This document shows positions 54,846 to 63,993 of a stretch of 64,000 bases of DNA, one piece after another (the stretch's first letter is position 1; each line of letters starts with the position of its first letter). The notes beneath the pieces are model-generated. The model was not told the DNA's origin and searched no databases. It saw only the letters and a list, made by a program, of their open reading frames with translations. The stretch spans positions 186,001 to 250,000 of the forward strand of contig NZ_JAJQVM010000002.1 in the NCBI RefSeq assembly GCF_021234875.1, written 5' to 3'. The stretch comes from Marinibactrum halimedae (GTDB taxonomy: Bacteria > Pseudomonadota > Gammaproteobacteria > Pseudomonadales > Cellvibrionaceae). Made by a program: the position numbers and the translations under genes.

Positions 54846-57800
54846 ATGAAAAAGCTGCTGCTGACGGTTGCGGCCAGCCTTTGTATCGCTGTGTGTTTTA
54901 CGGCGACGGCTGGTATTGCCCCAATGATTGTTGAAATTCCTGTATCTGACCGAGACGGTACCTTCGACCTTGAATGGATTGAAGGTGCGAATACCCGCTA
55001 TGGCCCGTTGACACATTTTGTTATTCAACATTACTTGCCGAATGGTCAGCAGACGTTACATAAAGTGGGGCCCAAAACGCGCTACTCCTTCCATCGTTTA
55101 GCCAATGGCACGCACATCTTTCGGGTGGGAGCAGAGTATCGAGGCCAAAATAATAATGGTGATTTTCAAGACGACTTATATTGGTCTGGTTACTCACAAG
55201 CGTACTCGGTGACTGTTGGGTCGAATGCACCAGAAGGGCCATTTGGTGATCCCGTTTACGTACCCATTGGCGTGGGTGGTATTACTACTATTATCCCTAT
55301 TTATGAAAATGCACAGTACGTTGGGGCATCACAGGCTACTCGCGCTGTGCTTCCGAATATGACAACCAATACATTGTCATCTGGTAAGCGAGTACTACCT
55401 ATTGATCGCCCGAATGGATATGGGGTGTCTATTACTCGTATAGCCAATTTAAGCGTAACCGATAGGCCATTAACCTTATTAAATGTAGGTAATGGTAATG
55501 TGAATCATGCGGCGTCGTTAATTGTGTTAGAGGCTGATAATTTTACGCTCAATAACACGGTTGAAAACCTCGGTGAGCCGGCAGATTTACTGCTTATCTC
55601 TAAGAAGTCTAATGGGGTTATTAACTGTACAGCCTGTGAATTTAAAGGCTTTAATCGCGTTACCCTAGCGGTAGGTGAAACCATTGAAGACATTAACGAA
55701 ATTAACGGCATTGGTGCGATAGAAACTCATCACTCTGGCAGCATTATATTGAATGGAATAGATGCACCGGGCGTGGTCGGGCTAAATATTCTTGCTGCCA
55801 ATGTTCAACAAAATGGAATCATTAATACCCACAAAAAAGCCCATCGATTAAGCAATGGTGTTTATGAGGCAAACCCTAATGGGCGCTATACAATCGCAAC
55901 AGGCTCGGTGAGTTTACTTTCCGGTGATTTAACGTGGCACTTTGATAAAGACATGGTGTTATCGCGAAGCACGAATGTCAGTGACAATAGTCACTTTGGC
56001 GGTAACATTACCGCCGCAGGAGCAAAAATTGTGGCCACTCGCCCATTGGCCATGAACACACACATTAATACCACGGCAGACGCAAAATCCACACTATATT
56101 ATCGTGGCGCGCCGGTGATTGCTGATAATCGTATTACCATACACAGTTATGCAAGTGAAAACTTAACCTTAAATCGCTCCCTTATTGCTCATGGTGTCAA
56201 TATAAATAGTGGTAATGGCAGTATTGTCATTCACGGGGGTGGCCGAATAGAAAGTCAGAATACCGACATCATCGCCAAGGGGGCACTGGTCAACTACGGT
56301 CAGATCAAAACAGAAACGTTAAATATTGCAGCCTCACGATTGGATAACCAATCCATTATTAAAGCCGGTGGCGAAACACAAGTGTATACCGATGGCGCTG
56401 TGCTGAATCGTCATGGTGGGAGTATTTCGTCAAAGACGCTTCACGTAGAGGCTGGTGGTGTTCTTATCAATGGTTCAAGAACACCATTTAATCAATACCC
56501 TAATGGTTATTTAAATGAAGTTAATGATCGTTATCATGAGTCGTTAAATTCAGCAGAGTTAGGCATTTTTTATACTGCAGGGGTAGATCATCAAAATTGG
56601 TCTGGTAAATCTCAATCCAATAACACCAGTGCGTATATACATGCAAAACGCATCAGCATTAAGGCTGGCGCGGTTGAAAATATCAATCCGTATTATGCGA
56701 TGTTTGAAGAGGCGGATGAAGAACTCGTTTTATCACGAACCTTCTTCGATCAGGTTCAATTTACCGCTGAAGAACGTCTGGAAATTGAAAGCAGCCGATA
56801 CATTGTCAATGCATCAGCACTAATGGGCGTAACCAGTGAAAACGGTAAGGTTCACGTTAAGGCTCGTAATATTGTGAATGAGCGTTATCGTGTTACCTCC
56901 ATTCTTGATCGTAATACTTACGATATAAACCCAAGTGCTGCACCTAACACAGAGATTGATTCTGCAACTGAAACCGCTGTGTATGATCGCATTGCCGTCT
57001 TTTCTCCATCGGGCCGTTTATTTTCCATGGGAAGTTTTGAAGCCTCCGCAACGAACCTTTTCCTAAATAATGTCGGCTATTTTGAAGTGTTTGGTGAAGC
57101 CAAAATCAATGCGGGCAGTCATTTTTACGACTTTGGTTTAAAAGGGCGCAGAATTTCAAGGTCTAGTATTTCCTCTACTTATTACGGATCTTACTGTGGT
57201 ACAGGCTGTGCTTCTTCCCATATTACACCTGCTGTTGTGACTGGAGCCAGAGAAGTCGATTCGTTGTTCTTTGTGAATGGTAGTGCAGCCATTAAAGTCG
57301 GCCCACAGTTTTTAGATAATGTGGATGAAGGTGAAGACTCTATTCTGAATAATTACAATCAAAATAGAGTACAACGCCCTGAAGAACGCTGGCATTTCAC
57401 TAATCATGATCCATTTGATCAATTCATGAGAGATCGCATTGAGTATTTACGTGCAACTCAGTTTGATGAAGCAAGAGATGGTTTGGTATCAGATCGTGGC
57501 AACAATGCCGATGGGCAAGAGATTATATGGAATATAAATAATGAAAGGCATAGAGAGCGTATGCCGGATGATTTTGAATACCGCTCTTATGTCTCCGAAG
57601 GAGTTATCGATTACGAAACTGGGCAATTAACAATTAATTGGAGCGAATCTTTACTTGCTTATGTGGAACGTAGGGTTACTGAGTGTAATCAAGGATATTC
57701 TGATAATTGTCAAGGCACAGAGTTTCACGAAGAAGAGATCGCTAATGGTGGGAGCAAAGTATATCGCTTATTTGACGAAATGGGTCATGCCTATGAATCT

Positions 57801-57857
57801 CTATTAGGTTGGGTAGAAGGTATTTTCGACGAAATTAAATGGTGGGAAGACGAGTAA
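54846..57857 (+). CDS. Large adhesin-like secreted protein with FN3-like N-terminus
   Basis: 1003 residues with signal peptide (LLLTVAASLCIAVCFTATA). The mature N-terminus (TFDLEWIEGANTRYGPLTHFVIQHYLP split, RYSFHRLANGTHIFRVGAEYRG) is fibronectin-III-like. A motif YVPIGVGGITTIIPIYENAQ at about residues 138-157 is shared with the next gene. Residues about 200-720 are short G/N-rich beta units (LILEADNFTLNN, SGSIILNGIDAPG, NGSIVIHGGGRIESQ, LVNYGQIKTETLNIA) typical of filamentous-hemagglutinin beta-helices. No TPS secretion domain was seen at the N-terminus, and no TpsB gene lies in the window. The C-terminus is acidic (EEEIANGGSKVYRLF, KWWEDE) with no toxin domain recognised. Overlaps or abuts the next gene (stop 57855-57857 in TAATG). 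Confidence 0.78.
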   Translation: MKKLLLTVAASLCIAVCFTATAGIAPMIVEIPVSDRDGTFDLEWIEGANTRYGPLTHFVIQHYLPNGQQTLHKVGPKTRYSFHRLANGTHIFRVGAEYRGQNNNGDFQDDLYWSGYSQAYSVTVGSNAPEGPFGDPVYVPIGVGGITTIIPIYENAQYVGASQATRAVLPNMTTNTLSSGKRVLPIDRPNGYGVSITRIANLSVTDRPLTLLNVGNGNVNHAASLIVLEADNFTLNNTVENLGEPADLLLISKKSNGVINCTACEFKGFNRVTLAVGETIEDINEINGIGAIETHHSGSIILNGIDAPGVVGLNILAANVQQNGIINTHKKAHRLSNGVYEANPNGRYTIATGSVSLLSGDLTWHFDKDMVLSRSTNVSDNSHFGGNITAAGAKIVATRPLAMNTHINTTADAKSTLYYRGAPVIADNRITIHSYASENLTLNRSLIAHGVNINSGNGSIVIHGGGRIESQNTDIIAKGALVNYGQIKTETLNIAASRLDNQSIIKAGGETQVYTDGAVLNRHGGSISSKTLHVEAGGVLINGSRTPFNQYPNGYLNEVNDRYHESLNSAELGIFYTAGVDHQNWSGKSQSNNTSAYIHAKRISIKAGAVENINPYYAMFEEADEELVLSRTFFDQVQFTAEERLEIESSRYIVNASALMGVTSENGKVHVKARNIVNERYRVTSILDRNTYDINPSAAPNTEIDSATETAVYDRIAVFSPSGRLFSMGSFEASATNLFLNNVGYFEVFGEAKINAGSHFYDFGLKGRRISRSSISSTYYGSYCGTGCASSHITPAVVTGAREVDSLFFVNGSAAIKVGPQFLDNVDEGEDSILNNYNQNRVQRPEERWHFTNHDPFDQFMRDRIEYLRATQFDEARDGLVSDRGNNADGQEIIWNINNERHRERMPDDFEYRSYVSEGVIDYETGQLTINWSESLLAYVERRVTECNQGYSDNCQGTEFHEEEIANGGSKVYRLFDEMGHAYESLLGWVEGIFDEIKWWEDE

Positions 57858-57883
57858 TGGCCGTGTACGAGGAGAAGAAAGCA

Positions 57884-60800
57884 ATGACGTCGAAATCGAA
57901 TTCAGCGCAGTTTAGTGTATCGCTTAAAATTATTGCGTGTGCACTGTCCTTCCTTATGGTGTTTCAATCTACCGTTGCGGTAGCGGCGAATTTGCCAAAC
58001 AGCGCTATTGAGGAAGATATTCGGTCTAATCCGATTTTCCGCTGGTTGGATAACATGAGTTATCTTTACCAAGCGGACGATTATGTCGAAACTCTTGCCC
58101 CACAAGGGGCAACCACCATTGAATACTTTTGGCAACGTTTATTTAATAATTACCAAGCGGGTCTTGGCAATCCCAATTATGTGCCTATTTCGGTCGGCGA
58201 TGGCTTAACGACCATTATTCCCATTTTCGATTCCGCCAAAAGTTTAGGGACGCCCTTGGTACAGAGTCGTTATGTTCGGCAACAAGTCAGAGGGTTACTT
58301 GGCCGTACCTTAATTGACTCAGACAAGCCGGAATACACGAACGAAAGAGCTCAATTAAATACCCTTTACAACAATGCTTATAACTATGCCAGAGCGAATC
58401 AAAAGCAATTTGGCGATGTATTGGGTTTTCAGCAAGATGGTGTTATTGAGTCTGACATGATTTGGCCAGAGTATCGGACACTCTTCGGTCAGCGTGTTGT
58501 CGTACCTATTGTTTACCTTAGTCAAGATACCATTGATAAGCGCAAGGTCGATGGGCATGTTGTTGAATTTAATAATGTGGTTGAGTTTTCAGACCTTGCT
58601 GTTGATGGGGTGAATCTTCAGTTTGGCCGAAATGCAGTATTAAATGTTGCCGGAAGTTTACTTAATAATAGCGGCTCCTTTAACGGAAGTGGTGATCTCA
58701 CCATTATCGCCGAGCAGCTTTCAAACTTGCAGGGTGACATTACTGCTCAGCGTAATTTGAATATGGTCGTTGAAGGCGGCTTGTACAATGCATCAGGCCT
58801 GTTATCTTCCGGCGAAGATATGTACATCAGCGCTGGTGATTTCCAAAGTGAAACGTTAGTACACCTTTTTGATAATGGTGATTCTCGTGGTGGAGTCTTT
58901 GGTGAAGTCGCTGAAATTACCTCAGAGAATGGCAGTGTCAACCTTCGTACGTCTAATGATATTAACTTAATTGGAACCCAGGTTCGTGCAGGGCAAAATA
59001 TCCGCTTTGGTGCTAGTGGTAATATTAATATTGGTTCTTCTAGTTACAGTACTTACGATGACTTAAGTGGAAGAACGAGGTGGCGTAATTATGAGCGCTC
59101 TTCTACGGAATATCTCACTTCATCTTTATCTGCCAAAGAAAGTATTGAATTAATTGCATCAGGTGAAATTAAAATTGATGCGGCAGATATCATCGCCGAT
59201 GAAGGTCATATCGAGATACTTGCAGGCCTTGGGATCACGATTGAAGATGACCTGCGTTCTGAACAATTTTATCGGGAAGGAAAGTTTGGTAAGAAGAGTG
59301 TTACAGAATCTACCTATCAAACCGTAGCCATTCGTTCGCTACTTGATGCCGGAAAAAATATAAGGCTTCATGCTGAATTTGGTGATATTACATTAAGGGC
59401 TACAGATATACGTTCAAATGAAGGTGCAAGCGTAACGGCAGATAATGGACAAGTGAAATTGCTTGTTACAAAGGAAACCGATCATTACAGCTATAGCTCT
59501 ATTGCAAAGCGGTTATTTACTGTTAAAACCGTTAATCGTGGACACAATATTGAAAATGTTGTCCATACGACGATTGTTGGTGGTTTTGAAGCAAATGCTT
59601 TATACGGATTAAATGTTGAGTATGAAGGAGATCCTAATTTAACGTTTGATGAGCAATTAAATGAATTAGAAAAAATGCCAGGTTTGGCGCCCTGGGTCAA
59701 AGAGGCTAAAAGACACGCAGAGCTTAACAATGTTGATTGGACATTGGTGGAGGCCGAATACAAGAAATGGAATGATTCTAGTACAACACTAAATGCTGCT
59801 GCATTAGCCATCATAACAATTGTTGTTGCAATTGTTACTGCAGGTGCCGGTGCCGCTATGATAGGTGCGGCTGGCACTACAGCAGGCACTACTACTGCTT
59901 TAGGCGCGGCGATGAATGCTGGTTTCACCGCTATGATTAATACTGCCACTATTGCAATGGCAAATGTGACAGTTAATGGCGGTAACCCAGAAGATATATT
60001 CAGAGCTGGCTTTGAAGCTGTTCATAGTGAAGAAGGTGCTCGAACTATAGCAACTTCTGCAGTAACTGCTGGGGCTTTGCAAGCAATTGATGCTCAGTTT
60101 TTTGAGGTCGCTAGGGGTTCTGAATTAAGTTTAGCGGACCAAATGCTGCAGGTTGTTACTCATTCAGCAGTAAATGCAGGGATAAATACTATTGTGAATG
60201 GAGGGGGCTTTGAAGAATCCTTTATTCAAGCTTTAGCACAGAACTCCATTAATTTACTTGGGCAGAATGCAACAAAAAGAATATTAAATAGCAATGAATT
60301 AGGAGATGCGCTAAAAAATATTTTGTCAGCTTCTAATAGTTGTATAGTCGGTGCGGCCACAGCTGGTTTGCAAGGGGAAAATGCCGAATCTGCATGCATA
60401 TCATCTGCAGCTTCGACTACGATAACGAATATTGTTAGAGGGAATTTGACCGCTGATTTAACAGAAAAGCAAAAAGAATTATCTAGTTGGTTTGAAGAAA
60501 ATATTGGTGAAGGTATTCTTGGTCTTTCAAATGAGGAGTTACAAGCTTATCTAAATAATGGGCAACATCTTCCGCTCGATATATTGCCCAGAATTCAAGA
60601 GTTTTCACAGCTTCAAAATGAATTAGGTAGGCTGACACGTCGATCTATTAATATTTCTAGGCTGACTGCTGGTGTCGGTGCTTTAATTGCAGGTGCTAGT
60701 GGAGCGAGTATTAATATTGCTGATGGTATGGTTTCAAATGTTGGTTGGAGTGGCTTTACTGCTGACCGCGCTGAAGTAGATGATGCCGTTGCAATTTACG

Positions 60801-61942
60801 ATTTATTAACAGAGCAAAATAACCTTCGAACGTTGCGAGATCGATTGTATTCACCATGGGATTTAGTTCAACTGGATTACATCCCAGAAGAGTGGATGCC
60901 TCATCCAAATGCTCCAACGCAGCATATTACCGGTGATCAGTTATTTGTAATGCATACTCTTGCAAGTATGGAGGAGTTTCATTCTGAGGCAGAAGCGGAT
61001 TACAAAGAACAGAATAAAAATGCTGTACTGCCTTATCATTTTGGTGACGTTAATTGGTCAGAACTAATTCGCATGGCTTTCAGGGAGGGGCCTCAAGATG
61101 CCATTAATGCTTATATTGAGGAAACAGAAAGTGAAATAAGAGAATATGAATCACAGGATATTACTGTGGTGAATCGAGAAGAGCTTCGAATGATGGGGAA
61201 TCAGATGCAAAGACAATTTAGCATCTATGAACCCATATATGACGCGATAGATCAATTTGGAGCTCCCTCATTAGTCACTCGTATTGGGGCCGAAGTTACA
61301 ATTGAGGCTGTTGAAAGTGTTGCATCGATGGGAGTTCTCATTGGTCGTGCGCTTGATCGAAGTAATTTTGGTAATATACTTACCAAGAAAACGCAAGAAG
61401 AAGCATTAGAAATTATAGCCACTGAATCAAAGAATAAGCGAAACAGGATGGTTGCTCTTTCTAGGACAGGCATTCCAGAACTTGGTGTGGATTCGGATTC
61501 ATTCACTAATATTGATTTCAAATTAAGCCCTAATACAGAGATTCCTGGAGTTTCAAGACCTCACACTGGTGCTATAGATGAGGTGTTTACTGTCGAATCA
61601 ATAGATGAATATCTTGGTTTTGTGAAAAAATTATATAAGGACAACGGAATGGAGATGCACCCGATCATTGAGAGGCGTATTGCTCAACATTTAGATGGGG
61701 GCACTTTTACTATCCATGATGCTGACAGCTTTAAAGGAATACCAGGCTTGCATGCTGAAGTACGTGCTGCAAATGATATCTTGAATCAAGTTAGAGCGGG
61801 CCTTGATTATGATGTGAGTAGAATTCAAGTGGCTACCTATCGATTGAATGGTGGTGAAGGTGTTTTGGGGGAGCCATTTGCCGCATGTAATCACTGTGGA
61901 GGAATATTAAATGGATTTGAAATTCTAACCGGAACTCATTAA
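57884..61942 (+). CDS. Polymorphic-toxin exoprotein with DUF637-like region and C-terminal YwqJ-type deaminase
   Basis: 1352 residues from ATG 57884 (GAGGAG 9 bases upstream); ATG 57857 in a TAATG overlap with the previous stop and ATG 57839 are also in frame. Signal peptide (ACALSFLMVFQSTVAVAA) then the shared motif YVPISVGDGLTTIIPIFDSA. FHA-like beta-helix units (SLLNNSGSFNGSGDLTIIAEQ) and a hydrophobic DUF637-like region at about 637-720 follow (AIITIVVAIVTAGAGAAMIG) that in CdiA-type proteins precedes the toxin. The C-terminal domain has the deaminase motifs LHAEVRAAND (His1290, Glu1292) and FAACNHCGGIL (Cys1335, Cys1338), the zinc-ligand pattern of YwqJ-like nucleic-acid deaminases. The immunity-like gene follows. 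Confidence 0.85.
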   Translation: MTSKSNSAQFSVSLKIIACALSFLMVFQSTVAVAANLPNSAIEEDIRSNPIFRWLDNMSYLYQADDYVETLAPQGATTIEYFWQRLFNNYQAGLGNPNYVPISVGDGLTTIIPIFDSAKSLGTPLVQSRYVRQQVRGLLGRTLIDSDKPEYTNERAQLNTLYNNAYNYARANQKQFGDVLGFQQDGVIESDMIWPEYRTLFGQRVVVPIVYLSQDTIDKRKVDGHVVEFNNVVEFSDLAVDGVNLQFGRNAVLNVAGSLLNNSGSFNGSGDLTIIAEQLSNLQGDITAQRNLNMVVEGGLYNASGLLSSGEDMYISAGDFQSETLVHLFDNGDSRGGVFGEVAEITSENGSVNLRTSNDINLIGTQVRAGQNIRFGASGNINIGSSSYSTYDDLSGRTRWRNYERSSTEYLTSSLSAKESIELIASGEIKIDAADIIADEGHIEILAGLGITIEDDLRSEQFYREGKFGKKSVTESTYQTVAIRSLLDAGKNIRLHAEFGDITLRATDIRSNEGASVTADNGQVKLLVTKETDHYSYSSIAKRLFTVKTVNRGHNIENVVHTTIVGGFEANALYGLNVEYEGDPNLTFDEQLNELEKMPGLAPWVKEAKRHAELNNVDWTLVEAEYKKWNDSSTTLNAAALAIITIVVAIVTAGAGAAMIGAAGTTAGTTTALGAAMNAGFTAMINTATIAMANVTVNGGNPEDIFRAGFEAVHSEEGARTIATSAVTAGALQAIDAQFFEVARGSELSLADQMLQVVTHSAVNAGINTIVNGGGFEESFIQALAQNSINLLGQNATKRILNSNELGDALKNILSASNSCIVGAATAGLQGENAESACISSAASTTITNIVRGNLTADLTEKQKELSSWFEENIGEGILGLSNEELQAYLNNGQHLPLDILPRIQEFSQLQNELGRLTRRSINISRLTAGVGALIAGASGASINIADGMVSNVGWSGFTADRAEVDDAVAIYDLLTEQNNLRTLRDRLYSPWDLVQLDYIPEEWMPHPNAPTQHITGDQLFVMHTLASMEEFHSEAEADYKEQNKNAVLPYHFGDVNWSELIRMAFREGPQDAINAYIEETESEIREYESQDITVVNREELRMMGNQMQRQFSIYEPIYDAIDQFGAPSLVTRIGAEVTIEAVESVASMGVLIGRALDRSNFGNILTKKTQEEALEIIATESKNKRNRMVALSRTGIPELGVDSDSFTNIDFKLSPNTEIPGVSRPHTGAIDEVFTVESIDEYLGFVKKLYKDNGMEMHPIIERRIAQHLDGGTFTIHDADSFKGIPGLHAEVRAANDILNQVRAGLDYDVSRIQVATYRLNGGEGVLGEPFAACNHCGGILNGFEILTGTH

Positions 61943-61960
61943 TTGTAGAGATATTGAAAA

Positions 61961-62929
61961 ATGTTTGTGAATAAAAGAGCACTCTCTTTAAAAAACGATC
62001 GGTATTTTTACAAAGAAAGCTTATTTACAGGGGTTTATTTTTTTATTAGCAATGGATTGGTTAAAGAAAAAAAGGTATGTGAAAATGGTATGGTGGTGGG
62101 TGATTTTGAGCTCCCATTCCCTTTATTGAATGAAAATCCTAAGCATATTGTAGAGGTGGAACCTTTTATTGAATATGTGGAGGACTATATGGAGCAATTT
62201 TTAGTTTATTTGGATACGAAGCCTTTTAGTGGGGTTACCTATCTATTTAATGAATCTGGCTATGTAAAAGCTCCTGGAAATTATGATAGCTTGGGAAAAG
62301 AAGTTGAAGACCCAGCTTGGATAAATGGTGATGGAAAAAGTCTTTTACGGGGGGTTGAAATTTCCCAATATGTAAAAGGTTATGATGAGTCTAAAGCCTG
62401 TTATCAAGATGGTTCATTATTTATGTTAGAGCATGTCGATAATTCCATAGGGCTTCGAGAGAAATATCGCTGGAATGCTTGCGGCGAGGTTGTTTTTTAT
62501 AGCTATCAAGCATTATTTAATAATTTGTTGTTATTTTGGATGAAAGATGAATTTGGCTTACTAAGCACTTTTGAATGCTCGATTGATTATTTTGAAGAAT
62601 TGAGCATGGGATCATTTCATCCGTCTGTTGGAGGTTGTTGTTCTTATTCTTTTTTAAGTTTGGAAGCTTTATCTGGCAAGTTAGAGTTGTCTGGCAGCGG
62701 AATAACTGATGAAGCTATAACTTCTTTGTTGAAAAATAACTCAGTTGAAAAAATCTTTGAGCTTCATATTTCTTCGTCATCTATTACGTCTGATTCCTTT
62801 TTTAATCTCACTAGCCTCTCTGGCCTGAAAAAGTTATACCTTTCTTCATGTCAGCTCTCGAAAGAGCTTTTTTTTGATTTAAGAAAGTCGATGCCTTGGT
62901 GTGAAATTAGGGTGGGGAATGAAATTTAA
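61961..62929 (+). CDS. Probable immunity protein, MORN-like, with LRR-like tail
   Basis: 322 residues, cytoplasmic. The N-terminal part has MORN-type units (SLFTGVYFFISNGLVKEKK, CENGMVVGDFE, PFSGVTYLFNESGYVK), the repeat type of YwqK antitoxins that accompany YwqJ-family deaminases. The C-terminal 90 residues form short repeated Leu/Ser motifs (ELSGSGITDEAITSLL, ELHISSSSITSDSFFNL, KLYLSSCQLSKELFFDL), similar to leucine-rich repeats. It begins 18 bases after the toxin stop and has no signal peptide, so the toxin-immunity pairing is inferred from position and repeat type. No binding evidence is visible. GAGATATTG precedes the start. Confidence 0.72.
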   Translation: MFVNKRALSLKNDRYFYKESLFTGVYFFISNGLVKEKKVCENGMVVGDFELPFPLLNENPKHIVEVEPFIEYVEDYMEQFLVYLDTKPFSGVTYLFNESGYVKAPGNYDSLGKEVEDPAWINGDGKSLLRGVEISQYVKGYDESKACYQDGSLFMLEHVDNSIGLREKYRWNACGEVVFYSYQALFNNLLLFWMKDEFGLLSTFECSIDYFEELSMGSFHPSVGGCCSYSFLSLEALSGKLELSGSGITDEAITSLLKNNSVEKIFELHISSSSITSDSFFNLTSLSGLKKLYLSSCQLSKELFFDLRKSMPWCEIRVGNEI

Positions 62930-62973
62930 ATGAAATTAGTTTTTAGTTGTTTTTTGGACCTGGAGTTTTATTA

Positions 62974-63330
62974 ATGAGCAAATTGTTTCAAATTTTAGTC
63001 CTATTATTTGCAATTGTAGGCATAAACGCCAACGCAACAGTCTGCAATCCAGAAGGAAAATTACAAGGCCTCGTCCCCTCAATGGGAGTTGCAGGCTTTA
63101 GCATGGATACTCAATTGGGTGAGTGTGATTGCGCGCACAATGTGATCTGGATTGATACCGCAACTCAAGGCGGTCAAGCCATGTACTCAGCAGCACTTGC
63201 CGCCAAAATGGCTGACCGAAGAGTGCTTGCCACTATTGAAGATGGCTTGGGAGAAGGGGCTGAGGGGAACACCTCAATCTCTTATCGTTATTGGGCAACA
63301 TGTAAGTTAATCGCATTTCAAATTTTGTAA
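62974..63330 (+). CDS. Small secreted protein of unknown function (A)
   Basis: 118 residues from ATG 62974, chosen because a TGGAG lies 9 bases upstream (TTG 62947 also in frame). Signal peptide (LFQILVLLFAIVGINANA). Mature 95 residues have four Cys (CNPEG, GECDC, ATCK) and the helix MYSAALAAKMADRRVLATI. Compact single-domain proteins of this Cys/helix type occur as subtilase-cytotoxin B-like proteins, but the resemblance is only of length and layout. It follows the immunity gene by 44 bases and resembles the next gene. Confidence 0.6.
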   Translation: MSKLFQILVLLFAIVGINANATVCNPEGKLQGLVPSMGVAGFSMDTQLGECDCAHNVIWIDTATQGGQAMYSAALAAKMADRRVLATIEDGLGEGAEGNTSISYRYWATCKLIAFQIL

Positions 63331-63364
63331 TTAAGTTAAGCAGAAAATAGGTAAAGGATTTTTA

Positions 63365-63679
63365 ATGAAAAAAGTTGTATTTTTAGTTGCTGTTTTGTAT
63401 TCGGCTTTTGGTTTTGCTGCTGAGAGCACGCCATTTTCCAAAATTCAGGATATCGCTACTGATTGGGGTGTTAATTCAACATTTTTTACTTTGGAAAATA
63501 AAACCATTGTAAATGGATGTACAAGGGCGAGATTATTTGTCCCTCTTAGTAATAGAATGCATGATCAAATTCTATCTATCGCTTTGTCCGCTTTTATGGC
63601 TGGAAAAGAAGTTTCCTTTAGAATTACGGAGTGTACTGACAAGGGAACAATGGTTGGCTCAGCAGTTTTTGTTCGTTAA
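63365..63679 (+). CDS. Small secreted protein of unknown function (B)
   Basis: 104 residues, signal peptide (VVFLVAVLYSAFGFAAES), mature part with two Cys (NGCTRARLF, ITECTDKG). Its helix ILSIALSAFMAGKEVSFRI lines up with MYSAALAAKMADRRVLATI of the preceding gene, so the pair may be diverged paralogues. AAAGGA precedes the start. Function unknown. A terminator-like hairpin follows. Confidence 0.6.
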   Translation: MKKVVFLVAVLYSAFGFAAESTPFSKIQDIATDWGVNSTFFTLENKTIVNGCTRARLFVPLSNRMHDQILSIALSAFMAGKEVSFRITECTDKGTMVGSAVFVR

Positions 63680-63697
63680 CCCTTGGTAAAATAATTC

Positions 63698-63725
63698 AAA
63701 ATCCCAGATTTATTCTGGTTTTTTT
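63698..63725 (+). terminator. Terminator after small protein B
   Basis: CCAGA / TCTGG stem (63704-63708, 63714-63718) inside AAAAT / TTTTTT tracts. Ends the transcript of the toxin cassette. Confidence 0.75.
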
Positions 63726-63771
63726 AGCCTTTAGTTTTTGTTGAATCTATTGGTTGGTACGGAATTATTAA

Positions 63772-63993
63772 GCTGCTATAGCTGCGGTGGAGATTGGCAA
63801 TAAAAATGGTGAGCTTAATATTGAAAACTCTCCTTTTGATCAAATTTTTTCAAACAGATTTAATAGCTCGCATGTGAGTTTGTCTGCCTAGGAAGGAGAG
63901 TTTGAAGAACCTTTTGAGGAAATAATTTTTGATAATTATGAAAAGCAAGAATTGGTTTCCTGGTTGGCTCCGGTAATAACATTGTTAAATTAA
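63772..63993 (+). pseudogene. Degraded coding remnant with in-frame stop
   Basis: One frame is open from 63772 apart from TAG at 63889-63891. Before it the translation is AAVEIGNKNGELNIENSPFD, after it EGEFEEPFEEIIFDNYEKQE and ELVSWLAPVITLLN, ending with TAA at 63991. The composition is protein-like and there is no start codon in good context, so this looks like a remnant of a longer toxin, immunity or adhesin gene. The direction and position match the cassette pattern of orphan toxin/immunity modules. Confidence 0.45.

Noticed and set aside
54846-57857. Frameshift between the two exoprotein genes as the cause of the split
   Set aside because: Each ORF has its own signal peptide and shared N-terminal motif, and the second has a ribosome-binding site, so two genes are more likely than one broken gene.
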